Part shown: positions 8,534 to 16,658 of the stretch, piece by piece
Layout: each line of letters opens with the position of its first letter
How positions within the stretch are numbered: position 1 is the first letter of the stretch
Source: Ignavibacteria bacterium
Lineage (GTDB): Bacteria; Bacteroidota; Ignavibacteria; Kapaibacteriales; UBA961
Direction: 5' to 3'
NCBI GenBank assembly: GCA_016873735.1
Contig: VGWD01000003.1
Span: 100,207 to 134,485, forward strand
DNA length: 34,279 bases
Made by a program: the position numbers and the translations under genes
Notes under the pieces: model-generated
What the model was told of the DNA's origin: nothing
What the model saw: the letters and a program-made list of their open reading frames with translations, nothing else
Databases searched by the model: none

Positions 8534-8938
8534 TACATTGCGTTGATACACTGTCTTGATCAACTGTTCAATTATCTCATTATTGAGTACAATCTGGGTT
8601 TGTGAACCTTTGCAAAGGACAATTTCTGATCCAAATATTCTTGCTTCAATGTCACAAATAAGGATTTTTTCGTCGAATGACGTGATAGTGGCAATCATCG
8701 ACACATGTTCCCCTATAGCAGCCATACCTTTATGTTGCAAGTTGATTCCTCCGCCAATAGCATTTTCCGATGACTCAAAATATGGCTCTATGGCTTTCCT
8801 GGAGGCTAATTCGGCAAAGTAGGTCATTGTGACAGTTGAACATACTTTATGGATTTCAATAGTATCCAGTCTTGCTGTCATTGTAGGGTCTACGATAAAA
8901 TCGAGTGTATATGTCTTACCAATGATATCCATCTTCAT
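8525..8938 (-). CDS. Hotdog-fold thioesterase, FlK-like
   Basis: A 137-residue cytoplasmic protein with the layout of the FlK/fluoroacetyl-CoA thioesterase-like hotdog group. It has an N-terminal strand ending in a short hydrophobic helix (TMTYFAELASRKAIEP), then GGGINLQHKGMAAIGEHVSM, the 'h-lHl-p-p-G-v' segment in which the substrate-facing residues lie, then three long strands (ILICDIEARIF, EIVLCKGSQTQIVL). Such enzymes cleave acyl-CoA thioesters. The specific acyl group cannot be deduced, and the usual Glu/His/Thr triad is not clearly complete. It stands alone, divergent from mtaB with a 52-nt spacer and convergent with the broken CoA-transferase gene, so it may once have worked with that enzyme. 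Confidence 0.75.
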   Translation of the reverse strand: MKMDIIGKTYTLDFIVDPTMTARLDTIEIHKVCSTVTMTYFAELASRKAIEPYFESSENAIGGGINLQHKGMAAIGEHVSMIATITSFDEKILICDIEARIFGSEIVLCKGSQTQIVLNNEIIEQLIKTVYQRNVSQ

Positions 8939-8990
8939 GGAAAGGACTCCATAATTCAGTATTTTTATAAAGTAGTATATCTATAATCTA

Positions 8991-10334
8991 ATGAAAATGC
9001 GGATTTCTTTCCATACACTCGGTTGCAAACTCAATTATTCAGAAACATCTCAATTACGAGATCAATATGAAAAGTTGGGTCATGAGATTGTTCCCTTCGG
9101 GAATGATACCGATGCCGTTTTAATAAATACATGCACAGTTACTGAAAATGCGGATGCTGAATGTCGAAAGATTATTCGGAAAATTCAGAAAATTTCACCA
9201 AAAGCTTTCATTGGCGTAACAGGATGCTATGCACAGTTAAAATCCGATGAAATTGCAACCATACCGGGTGTTGATGCTGTGATTGGTACATCCGATAAAC
9301 TCCGTATTGATCAAATTATCACTGATTATTCAAAAAGGAATATGCCCGAAATACATGTTTCATCTGTTGATGAAGCAATATTCTCATTTTCACAGTCAGC
9401 AGATGAGGATAGTAGAACGAGGGCTTTTTTGAAGATTCAGGATGGTTGTGATTATAGTTGTAGCTTTTGCACCATTCCGCTTGCAAGAGGAAAAAGCAGA
9501 AGTTTGGATATATCGGAGATTCCAAAGAGAATACGTCAATTGGAAGAACAAGGATATCACGAAATCATACTTTCAGGTATAAATCTTGGTGACTATTCTC
9601 ATGATGATGCTAATTTCATTGATGTATTGAATCTCATAGAATCTTTTGATACGAAAGCTCGATTCCGCATTGGTTCAATTGAACCCAATCTTGTCAATGA
9701 ATCATTATTAAGATTAATAGCCTCATCTAACAAGATTGTTCCTCATTTGCATATGCCTTTACAAAGTGGTTCTCAATCAGTTTTGAAGAGAATGAAACGC
9801 AGATATAAGATTTCCAAATACTATGACAATCTGATTCTTTGCAAACAACTGATGCCTCATGCATGCATTGGTGCAGATGTAATCGTTGGTTTTCCCGGAG
9901 AAGCAGATCAAGAATATGAAGATACATTCTCATTTATTGAACAACTTCCCTTTTCTTATCTTCATGTGTTTACATATTCAGAAAGAGATAATACACCGGC
10001 TGCAGAATATGATGATCCAATCCCGATGAGAATTCGAAAGCTCAGAAATGCTCGATTGCGAGCATTATCTGATTCAAAGCGACGCGCTTTCTATGAATCA
10101 CAAATTGGATCATGTCATAAAGTTATACCTGAATCATTTGATCATTCAACCGGTCATTGGAAAGGTTGGACTGAGAACTATGTTCGTGTTCAATTCCGCG
10201 GTTCGCAATTCTTGAACATGCAACCATATGTAGTTCAACTAGATCAGTTAGATCATTTATCAGGAACAGTGATTTCGACATTGCTTGATGAACCTCAGCT
10301 TAGTAATGGCTATCTTCAATTATCAGTCATTTGA
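8991..10334 (+). CDS. mtaB: tRNA (N6-L-threonylcarbamoyladenosine37-C2)-methylthiotransferase
   Basis: A radical-SAM methylthiotransferase that converts t6A to ms2t6A at position 37 of ANN-decoding tRNAs. The 447-residue protein has the UPF0004 domain with cluster cysteines Cys12, Cys48 and Cys79. The radical-SAM motif GCDYSCSFC holds Cys153, Cys157 and Cys160. A C-terminal TRAM-like region follows (about 370-435). The opening HTLGCKLNYSETSQL is typical of MtaB rather than MiaB or RimO. ATG 8991 is used; an in-frame ATG at 8997 is an alternative. It is the first gene of the run mtaB-truA-tadA-rsmI-tmk, with a 6-nt gap to truA. Confidence 0.95.
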   Translation: MKMRISFHTLGCKLNYSETSQLRDQYEKLGHEIVPFGNDTDAVLINTCTVTENADAECRKIIRKIQKISPKAFIGVTGCYAQLKSDEIATIPGVDAVIGTSDKLRIDQIITDYSKRNMPEIHVSSVDEAIFSFSQSADEDSRTRAFLKIQDGCDYSCSFCTIPLARGKSRSLDISEIPKRIRQLEEQGYHEIILSGINLGDYSHDDANFIDVLNLIESFDTKARFRIGSIEPNLVNESLLRLIASSNKIVPHLHMPLQSGSQSVLKRMKRRYKISKYYDNLILCKQLMPHACIGADVIVGFPGEADQEYEDTFSFIEQLPFSYLHVFTYSERDNTPAAEYDDPIPMRIRKLRNARLRALSDSKRRAFYESQIGSCHKVIPESFDHSTGHWKGWTENYVRVQFRGSQFLNMQPYVVQLDQLDHLSGTVISTLLDEPQLSNGYLQLSVI

Positions 10335-10340
10335 TACAGC

Positions 10341-11126
10341 ATGTCAAAACGAATAACACATGTACTTAAAGTTGAATATGATGGAACCAACTATTCAGGA
10401 TGGCAAAGGCAAAAGAATGGTTTGTCGATTCAGCATGTGATTGAACAAGCACTGTATCGCTTAACCGGACATGATATTCATGTATTGGGTTCAGGCAGAA
10501 CTGATGCCGGAGTGCATGCAAAAGGTCAAGTAGCACATTTCAAAACCACCGATGAAGTATTCTCTGTTCCGGATTCCAAAGTGGTAAGGGCAATAAATAG
10601 CAGGTTACCAAAAGATGTCCGTATCATTTCTCATTGCTTGGCAGATACATCGTTCCATTGCACAAGAGATGCGGTATATCGTGAGTACTCCTATACATTG
10701 ACAAATCATGAATCTGTTTTTGAACGACATTTCGCTACTTTCTATCCCTATCCATTCTCGGTCGAAAAACTGAAATCATCAAATACACTTTTCGCCGGTG
10801 AACATGATTTCACATCTTTTTCAAAAAAGAATCCTTCTACTCTCTCTTATATTTGCAATGTCAGAAACTGCGCTTGGCAACAAATCAATGATTCAACATT
10901 TGTTTTACGCATTGGTGCAAATAGATTTGTCTATGGGATGGTACGCTCTATAGTTGGAGCCATGCTGGAATATTCAAGAGGGACGCTGACAAGTGAAGAA
11001 ATCAAGCAATTACTACATAATCCCGAAAGAATTGCAACCAAAAAACGAGCTCCATTGGCCGCTCCGGAAGGATTGGTATTAGAAAAAGTAGAATATCCGG
11101 ATCATTTAGGGATACTATTTTTGTGA
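10341..11126 (+). CDS. truA: tRNA pseudouridine(38-40) synthase
   Basis: TruA isomerises uridines 38, 39 and 40 in the tRNA anticodon arm. The 261-residue product begins with LKVEYDGTNYSGWQRQ and carries the catalytic motif GSGRTDAGVHA with nucleophile Asp55. A second family block is FVLRIGANRFVYGMVRSIVG, and the end, KKRAPLAAPEGLVLEKV, is also typical. Length matches the family (about 245-270). It lies 6 nt after mtaB and its stop overlaps the tadA GTG start (GTGA at 11123-11126), implying coupled translation. Confidence 0.97.
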   Translation: MSKRITHVLKVEYDGTNYSGWQRQKNGLSIQHVIEQALYRLTGHDIHVLGSGRTDAGVHAKGQVAHFKTTDEVFSVPDSKVVRAINSRLPKDVRIISHCLADTSFHCTRDAVYREYSYTLTNHESVFERHFATFYPYPFSVEKLKSSNTLFAGEHDFTSFSKKNPSTLSYICNVRNCAWQQINDSTFVLRIGANRFVYGMVRSIVGAMLEYSRGTLTSEEIKQLLHNPERIATKKRAPLAAPEGLVLEKVEYPDHLGILFL

Positions 11127-11617
11127 ATGATCAACTACGCATATCATTCATGCAACAAGCTTTACATGAAGCCCAAAAAGCATATGAAATTGGAGAAGTT
11201 CCAATTGGGGCAGTCATTGTACATGATGGAAAAATCATCGCCAAGGCACATAATCTCACTGAACGTGAACAAAATCCTTTATTCCATGCTGAATTACTCG
11301 CAATTCAAGAAGCATCAGCAAATTTGAAGTCCAGAAGATTGCATGATTGTTCGTTATTTGTAACGCTGGAGCCATGTTCAATGTGTGCAGGTGCAATAAT
11401 CTTAGCCCGTATTCCCAATGTGTATATTGCATGTAAGGATTCAAAATCTGGAGCCGTAACTTCTTTATATGAATTATTAACTGACTCAAGACTCAATCAT
11501 AGATGCTCGATTCATTTTGGAACATTGGAAGATGAATCCTCAAGGTTGCTTCAGTCATTTTTCAGAGATCTTCGCAAAGGAGATATCGTTAAGACGCAAT
11601 CTACTCGAATTTTGTGA
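11123..11617 (+). CDS. tadA: tRNA(adenine-34) deaminase
   Basis: TadA deaminates A34 to inosine in tRNA-Arg(ACG), allowing wobble decoding. The 164-residue product has the zinc-binding deaminase motifs HAE (His55, catalytic Glu57) and PCSMC (Cys85 and Cys88). They are preceded by GEVPIGAVIV and followed by GAIILARI, all standard for the family. The length is normal. It starts at GTG within the GTGA overlap with truA and ends in another GTGA overlap with rsmI. TruA and TadA both act on the anticodon stem-loop, so their coupling makes functional sense. Confidence 0.96.
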   Translation: MNDQLRISFMQQALHEAQKAYEIGEVPIGAVIVHDGKIIAKAHNLTEREQNPLFHAELLAIQEASANLKSRRLHDCSLFVTLEPCSMCAGAIILARIPNVYIACKDSKSGAVTSLYELLTDSRLNHRCSIHFGTLEDESSRLLQSFFRDLRKGDIVKTQSTRIL

Positions 11618-12315
11618 GTAAAGAACAATCCACATATGAACCTGGATTATATTTGATTCCCACTCCAATTGGAAATCTTGAAGATATGACCATCAGAGCA
11701 TTGCGTCTTCTCTCAACTGCTGAAATAATTGCCTGTGAAGATACGCGTGTCACCGGACAATTACTCAAGCAATATTCCATCACTCCTCAAAGATTGTATT
11801 CATGTAGAGAACATAATGAGAAAGAAGCAAGTATCTTTCTATGTTCTGAAGTAAAGAAAGGATCGAGAGTTTGTTATGTCTCAGATGCCGGAACACCAGG
11901 CATTTCAGATCCGGGTAGTTTGCTTATACAAACTGCAATTGAAGAGAACATTCCATATCATGTTTTACCGGGCGCAACTGCTTTGATACCTGCATTATTG
12001 CAAAGTGGTTATTCATGCGATGAATGGACTTTCTTGGGTTTTCCTCCACATAAAAAAGGAAGATCTATGTTTATTGATAAATTGGCGAATATCAATCATA
12101 CCATCATTGTTTATGAAAGTCCACATAGAATAGTGAATTTGATGGAAGAATTACATAATAACACGCAATTACAAGTTAGACCGATGTATTTGATAAGAGA
12201 AATCACAAAAAGATTTGAAGAATCCTATAGAGGACTACCACAAGAAATTCTTGCTGCACTCCAAGATAGTCCTGCAAAGGGTGAATTTGTATTGATTATT
12301 TCCGGGAGTAACTAA
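11614..12315 (+). CDS. rsmI: 16S rRNA (cytidine1402-2'-O)-methyltransferase
   Basis: RsmI methylates the ribose 2'-OH of C1402 in the decoding centre of 16S rRNA using SAM. The 233-residue tetrapyrrole-methylase-fold protein starts with GLYLIPTPIGNLEDMTIRAL, then CEDTRVTGQLL, SDAGTPGISDPGSLL, LPGATALIPAL, FLGFPPHKKGR, YESPHRI and the final REITKRFEE/GEFVLII. These are the expected blocks in order. It starts at GTG 11614 in a GTGA overlap with tadA. The length is shorter than E. coli RsmI (286) because the C-terminal extension is missing, as in many Bacteroidota. Confidence 0.96.
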   Translation: MSKEQSTYEPGLYLIPTPIGNLEDMTIRALRLLSTAEIIACEDTRVTGQLLKQYSITPQRLYSCREHNEKEASIFLCSEVKKGSRVCYVSDAGTPGISDPGSLLIQTAIEENIPYHVLPGATALIPALLQSGYSCDEWTFLGFPPHKKGRSMFIDKLANINHTIIVYESPHRIVNLMEELHNNTQLQVRPMYLIREITKRFEESYRGLPQEILAALQDSPAKGEFVLIISGSN

Positions 12316-12317
12316 TT

Positions 12318-12947
12318 ATGTTCATCACATTTGAAGGAATAGACGGAAGTGGTAAATCAACACAGATATCCTATTTAAAAGATTGGTTAGAGGATAAAGG
12401 GCATACGATACTTGTTTTGCGTGAGCCGGGTGGTAATATTGTCTCTGAACAGATACGTACATTATTGCTTGATTCAAAAGAAGAGATTGACCCAAGAAGT
12501 GAACTATTGCTGTTTACAGCAGCAAGAGCACAATTGGTTAGTAAAGTAATTCGACCGGCCCTAAAACAAGGATCCATAGTCATTTGTGACAGATATATTG
12601 ATTCATCTGTTGCTTATCAAGGATATGGGAGAGGATTACCTGTAAATGATATTCACTTGATCAATGCATTTGCAATAAATGGATTGGTACCGGACATTAC
12701 ATTTATCTTCGATTTGCCTGTTGAGGATGCTGCTTTGAGGGCAGGTTTTCGATCTACCGATAAGAAATCATCACCAGATCGCATGGAACAATCAGGTGAA
12801 GAATTTTTTAAGAAAACAAAAGAGGGGTATTTAAAAATAGCTGAAGATGCTAATCGCAGGATATTTGTAGTTCAATCCAATGAACAAGTAGAATCTATTC
12901 GACTTCAAGTATGCTCAATTGTTGATACATGTTTAAAAAGCTTGTAA
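12318..12947 (+). CDS. tmk: Thymidylate kinase
   Basis: Tmk phosphorylates dTMP to dTDP with ATP for DNA synthesis. The 209-residue product has the P-loop FEGIDGSGKST (Lys13), the dTMP-binding REPGG, the DRY motif in CDRYIDSSVAYQG, and a lid region ending in SPDRMEQ. The length is typical. It starts 2 nt after the rsmI stop and is the last gene of the plus-strand RNA-modification run. It converges on a minus-strand gene whose stop is only 2 nt away, with no hairpin terminator visible between them. Confidence 0.97.
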   Translation: MFITFEGIDGSGKSTQISYLKDWLEDKGHTILVLREPGGNIVSEQIRTLLLDSKEEIDPRSELLLFTAARAQLVSKVIRPALKQGSIVICDRYIDSSVAYQGYGRGLPVNDIHLINAFAINGLVPDITFIFDLPVEDAALRAGFRSTDKKSSPDRMEQSGEEFFKKTKEGYLKIAEDANRRIFVVQSNEQVESIRLQVCSIVDTCLKSL

Positions 12948-12949
12948 TG

Positions 12950-13183
12950 TTATTCTTGTTCAAATGAATACATCGCTACTTTTAAACGCATCTTTGATTT
13001 CTGAGGATAATATTCTTCAAATCCCGCTTTTGCCGATACTACTTCAACATCTGCCCAACATGAAGCAGGTTTATAGTCTGCAATAAGTGCAGTAAACAAT
13101 TCCTTCCCTTCTCTGCTAACTGTATATGTATTGCCCTGAACCGGCATTGTAGCTCGATCAGGTGACTCATGATGATGTTTCAT
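12950..13183 (-). CDS. Hypothetical 77-residue protein
   Basis: Not recognised. The product is soluble-looking, with no signal or membrane segment. It opens with a histidine-rich MKHHHESPDR and then appears to be a small mixed alpha/beta domain (TYTVSREGKELFTALIADY, then CWADVEVVSA and KMRLKVAMYSF). ATG 13183 is chosen because it overlaps the aspartate-kinase stop by only 17 nt; an ATG at 13216 would add 11 residues and a longer overlap. It is the final gene of the ispD-to-lysC run and ends 2 nt from the convergent tmk stop. The long alternating hydrophobic pattern supports a real gene, but no function can be proposed. Confidence 0.55.
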   Translation of the reverse strand: MKHHHESPDRATMPVQGNTYTVSREGKELFTALIADYKPASCWADVEVVSAKAGFEEYYPQKSKMRLKVAMYSFEQE

Positions 13184-14318
13184 GTTTGTCCTCAATGAAA
13201 TTATGCAACCGTTCAATTATATCTTGTACTAATGAGTCATTCAATGACAATGTATGAAGATAAGGAGTAATAAATGTTGAAAGTTGAATCTGATGATTCA
13301 CTTTACTTGCACAATACTCATACAGTGAATGAATAATATCACTATTTGTTGTTATGATTGTCAGAAGTGCTTGTGAATGTAATGGCTTTGAATCAGTTAC
13401 GATGAAAATGGTTGGTATTGTGGATGTTTCTTCATCATTGATGAGTGTATATTCACCATTGCTGTCATAAGCATTGCGAATAGAAACAGGAATATTGTAT
13501 TTCTTTGGTAAATCAATCATCCAATGATGGAGTAATTTTGAACCATTATTGGCCAATATATTTGCAAGATTGAATGATATTTTCCGAATTGGAATATTGT
13601 TTGCGCAGAGTTTTGGATCAACACTTCTTATTCCTGCTACATCAGTCCATATTTGAATTTCATCGGCATGTAATATGCTACCTAAAACCGAGGCAGTCAA
13701 GTTCGAACTTTCATATCCCATTGTTGTTGTTTCACCATGCTCATTCGAACCAATGAATCCGGCAATAATCATGACATCATGTTGTTCAAACAACGGAATC
13801 ACATCTTCTTGCAATCTATATTGTATGTGATATTCAATTGGTTTAGCATGACCATGAATGTTATCGGTGACAATAATCTTCCTAGCATCAAGTACATGAG
13901 ATTCGATATTCTTTGAAATGAATAGTTCTTTTATGAAGGCAACTGCAATCTCTTCCCCCTGTGAAAGAAATAGGTCTCGTGTTTTGGCACTAATCTCCCG
14001 AGTTAATGATATTCCCTTAAGCAATCTCTTCAACAATGATTCAACTTGAAGGAAACCGGTTTCCAATATAGTTGCTGAAATTGATAATGAAGTGGCTAAA
14101 TTCCTATGATAAGTCATTACATCATTAATGATGTTCATTGCTGAATCAATATTCCCTTTAAGAGCTAATTGCATTGAGGAATCAAGAGATCTTGTAATAT
14201 CGGAAAATGCTGAAATGACAATGATGCACTTATCAGTTCTCTGCTTGACGATGTCAACCATCGACAAAAAACCAACTTGCTCATTGAGAACTGCGCCACC
14301 GAATTTTAATACTATCAT
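13167..14318 (-). CDS. lysC: Aspartate kinase, divergent and short
   Basis: Aspartokinase makes 4-phospho-L-aspartate, the first step toward Lys, Thr, Met and diaminopimelate. The 383-residue product has KFGGAV (5-10), SQGEEIA (119-125), GFIGSNEHGETTTMG (187-201), the nucleotide-binding WTDVAGIRSVDPK (224-236) and KLLHHWMIDL (261-270). The substrate-loop motif, normally GRGGSD-[YL]-[ST]-A, reads GYESSNLTA (201-209), a clear departure. The C-terminal regulatory part is only about 90 residues, enough for one ACT-like unit rather than the usual two. Feedback control by lysine or threonine may therefore be altered. It lies 7 nt after murB. It could be a specialised paralogue, since the rest of the genome is not visible. 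Confidence 0.85.
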   Translation of the reverse strand: MIVLKFGGAVLNEQVGFLSMVDIVKQRTDKCIIVISAFSDITRSLDSSMQLALKGNIDSAMNIINDVMTYHRNLATSLSISATILETGFLQVESLLKRLLKGISLTREISAKTRDLFLSQGEEIAVAFIKELFISKNIESHVLDARKIIVTDNIHGHAKPIEYHIQYRLQEDVIPLFEQHDVMIIAGFIGSNEHGETTTMGYESSNLTASVLGSILHADEIQIWTDVAGIRSVDPKLCANNIPIRKISFNLANILANNGSKLLHHWMIDLPKKYNIPVSIRNAYDSNGEYTLINDEETSTIPTIFIVTDSKPLHSQALLTIITTNSDIIHSLYEYCASKVNHQIQLSTFITPYLHTLSLNDSLVQDIIERLHNFIEDKHETSS

Positions 14319-14325
14319 CTTGAAC

Positions 14326-15339
14326 TCACAATAGAATATTTACTTCAGTTTCCAACATGATTCCAAATCTTTCAAGAATCTGTTGCTGAATCAATAGTGA
14401 CAATTCATAAATATCCTTACCAGAAGCATTATGTGAATTCACAAGAACAAGAGCTTGTTTATCATGAACACCGGCACCTTTATATCGATATCCTTTGAGT
14501 CCGGATTTGTCAATTAACCAACCGGCAGGTATCTTTACTGTATGATCATCAACATGGTATGAAGGTAATAATGGATATTCTTGCAGCAGTGCTTGATATA
14601 CATCGATCGAAACAACTGGATTTTTGAAAAAACTTCCGGCATTTCCTATCGTTAATGGGTCCGGTAATTTGTTTCTTCTGATTGCAATGATCGCCTCGGC
14701 AATATCATGAGAAGAAGGGTTGACTATCCCTTTTTCAGTGAAATATCGTTCAACATCAGGATAGTTAGCTATCGGATATTGAATTTTACTGAGAATGAAA
14801 TCAACATGTGTTATTAGGATATTCGAAAATTGATGTCTTTTGAATTTGCTATTTCTATATGAAAATTGACAATCTTCCTTTGAGAAGACATATTTCTCAC
14901 CTGTAGCAATACTCAAGCAATGAACTGAGATAATATTATCAGCAACTTCTTTTCCATATGCTCCGATATTTTGAACCGGTGCGGCTCCAATCGTTCCTGG
15001 TATGAGTGCTAGATTTTCAATGCCAAATAAGTTTGCATTCAGCATTTCCATTACGAAATCATGCCAATTTTTACCTGCTTCACTACGTACGATTGCATGT
15101 GTTTCAGTTTCCGAAACAATAGAAACACTATTTCCGGAATATGTGATAGCACTTCGCAATGCTTCCGATACAAACAAATAATTAGTGGCATCCCCAATAA
15201 TATGAGGATTGTGTTTAGCTATATGATCCGGATACAAAGAACAGTCAGTGTGTTCATCAACGATGAAATATCTCTCAATATGAATGGGAGTTTTAAAACC
15301 CGTTGAAAGAGTTAAATCATGATGTATATGTTCTGTCAT
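14326..15339 (-). CDS. murB: UDP-N-acetylenolpyruvoylglucosamine reductase
   Basis: MurB is the FAD/NADPH enzyme that reduces UDP-GlcNAc-enolpyruvate to UDP-MurNAc in peptidoglycan synthesis. The 337-residue length and the insertion around residues 155-200 fit the E. coli-like type I form. Conserved blocks are LALIPGTIGAAPVQNIGAYG (110-129), FSYRNSKFK (159-167), GNAGSFFKNP with the catalytic Ser236, and KIPAGWLID. A C-terminal ETEVNIL supplies the expected Glu. The N-terminal FAD-binding loop, usually LGGGSNLL, is replaced by IIGDATNYLF (48-57), and the usual NTF motif is also degraded, which is unusual. The gene starts 3 nt after dtd. Confidence 0.92.
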   Translation of the reverse strand: MTEHIHHDLTLSTGFKTPIHIERYFIVDEHTDCSLYPDHIAKHNPHIIGDATNYLFVSEALRSAITYSGNSVSIVSETETHAIVRSEAGKNWHDFVMEMLNANLFGIENLALIPGTIGAAPVQNIGAYGKEVADNIISVHCLSIATGEKYVFSKEDCQFSYRNSKFKRHQFSNILITHVDFILSKIQYPIANYPDVERYFTEKGIVNPSSHDIAEAIIAIRRNKLPDPLTIGNAGSFFKNPVVSIDVYQALLQEYPLLPSYHVDDHTVKIPAGWLIDKSGLKGYRYKGAGVHDKQALVLVNSHNASGKDIYELSLLIQQQILERFGIMLETEVNILL

Positions 15340-15342
15340 TGA

Positions 15343-15780
15343 TTAGCGTTCAAAAATGAGAGTAACAGGACCATTATTCTGAATCTCAACGTTCATATCA
15401 GCTCCAAACACTCCGGATTGCACCTTTGGGTACTTATCGGTCAAAATTGACAATAGATTTTGAAACAATTGTTCAGCTTTATCCGGAGACTCTGCACCAA
15501 AAAAGCTGGGTCTATGTCCTTTTTGTATATCTGCGCACAAGGTAAAGTTTGGAATGATTAATAGTGATCCATCAATGTCTAGCAATGACAAATTCATTTT
15601 GTTGTGATTGTCTTCGAATATTCGTAATCCTAAAAGCTTCTCAGCAAGCCATATATTTACCGACGTGTCATCATCTTTACAGTAACCTACCAAAACACAC
15701 ATACCTTGATCAATAGTAGCATGCATGCTGCCATTAATTAAAACTGATGATGACAATACTCTTTGAACAATTGCTTTCAT
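15343..15780 (-). CDS. dtd: D-aminoacyl-tRNA deacylase
   Basis: Dtd removes D-amino acids (and Gly from tRNA-Ala) from mischarged tRNAs as a translation proofreading factor. The 145-residue protein begins MKAIVQRV, has KGHRPSFFGAESPDKAEQLF, GVFGADMNVE and the essential cross-subunit Gly-cisPro motif in NNGPVT. The other active-site motif, normally SQFTL, reads PNFTL here. The Ser and Gln are changed while Phe and Thr remain. The length is standard. The start codon overlaps the upstream stop by one base (TAATG on the minus strand), and murB follows after 3 nt. Confidence 0.93.
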   Translation of the reverse strand: MKAIVQRVLSSSVLINGSMHATIDQGMCVLVGYCKDDDTSVNIWLAEKLLGLRIFEDNHNKMNLSLLDIDGSLLIIPNFTLCADIQKGHRPSFFGAESPDKAEQLFQNLLSILTDKYPKVQSGVFGADMNVEIQNNGPVTLIFER

Positions 15781-16631
15781 TAAGATTGTGTATAGTCGTA
15801 GAAACCTTTGCCAGTTTTACGTCCTAAATGACCGGCTGCGACCATCTTGCGCAAAAGAGGACAAGCACGATATTTGCTATCACCTAATCCGGAATGTAGT
15901 ACTTCCATGATTGATAGGCATACGTCTAGACCTATGAAGTCAGCCAGTGTCAATGGCCCCATAGGATGAGCCATTCCAAGTTTCATAACTGTATCAATAT
16001 CGTCAGCTGAAGCTATTCCTTCCATTAGGCAATAGATTGCTTCATTGATCATGGGCATAAGGATTCTATTGGAAATGAATCCTGGATAATCTTGCACGGT
16101 GACAGGTACTTTCCCTAATTGCTTTGAAAGTTCAAAAATCGTCTGATATGTTTCATCAGAAGTTGCGTATCCTCTAACGATTTCACATAATTTCATTATG
16201 GGAACAGGATTAAAGAAATGCATTCCAATGAATTTATCTGGTCTATCTGTTGCTGATCCTAATTCAGTTATTGAAATTGAAGAAGTATTTGAAGCAAATA
16301 TGCAATCAGCTGCTGCAGTTTGCTGAGCTGCTTGAAACAAAGACACTTTCACGTGCTGCTGTTCAGATGCAGCTTCAATGACGAGATTAGCAGTTGATGC
16401 TGCAGCTTGTAGATCTGTTGTAGGAGTAATTCTGCCAATAATGGCTGTTTTATCTTCAGAGGTCAATAATTCTTTTTTTACTTGTCGTTCCAAATTACTC
16501 GAAATTGTTGCCAATCCTTTTTGCAAAGCTGTATCATTAATATCAACCAATGATACGGTATAACCATTTTGTGCACACACATGAGCTATGCCATTTCCCA
16601 TAGTACCTGCGCCGATTACCATGATATTCAT
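15780..16631 (-). CDS. 3-hydroxybutyryl-CoA dehydrogenase (copy 1)
   Basis: An NAD(P)-dependent 3-hydroxyacyl-CoA dehydrogenase of the short 280-residue type, which interconverts 3-hydroxybutyryl-CoA and acetoacetyl-CoA. The 283-residue product has the Rossmann motif [12 protein letters not shown] (5-16), NTSSISI (115-121), HFFNPVP with catalytic His138, its partner Glu150, and a C-terminal domain with [11 protein letters not shown] and [16 protein letters not shown]. The last residues, [14 protein letters not shown], are typical. It follows the second dehydrogenase gene by 27 nt and precedes dtd with a 1-nt overlap. Whether it serves beta-oxidation or fermentative synthesis cannot be read here. 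Confidence 0.93.
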   Translation of the reverse strand: MNIMVIGAGTMGNGIAHVCAQNGYTVSLVDINDTALQKGLATISSNLERQVKKELLTSEDKTAIIGRITPTTDLQAAASTANLVIEAASEQQHVKVSLFQAAQQTAAADCIFASNTSSISITELGSATDRPDKFIGMHFFNPVPIMKLCEIVRGYATSDETYQTIFELSKQLGKVPVTVQDYPGFISNRILMPMINEAIYCLMEGIASADDIDTVMKLGMAHPMGPLTLADFIGLDVCLSIMEVLHSGLGDSKYRACPLLRKMVAAGHLGRKTGKGFYDYTQS

Positions 16632-16658
16632 ATTGATTCCTTGATCTTATAAAAGTAA

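Noticed and set aside
8982-8987. TATAAT as a -10 box for mtaB.
   Set aside because: It is only 3 nt before the start codon, and no -35 partner is visible at the right distance. It probably reflects AT-rich spacer sequence.
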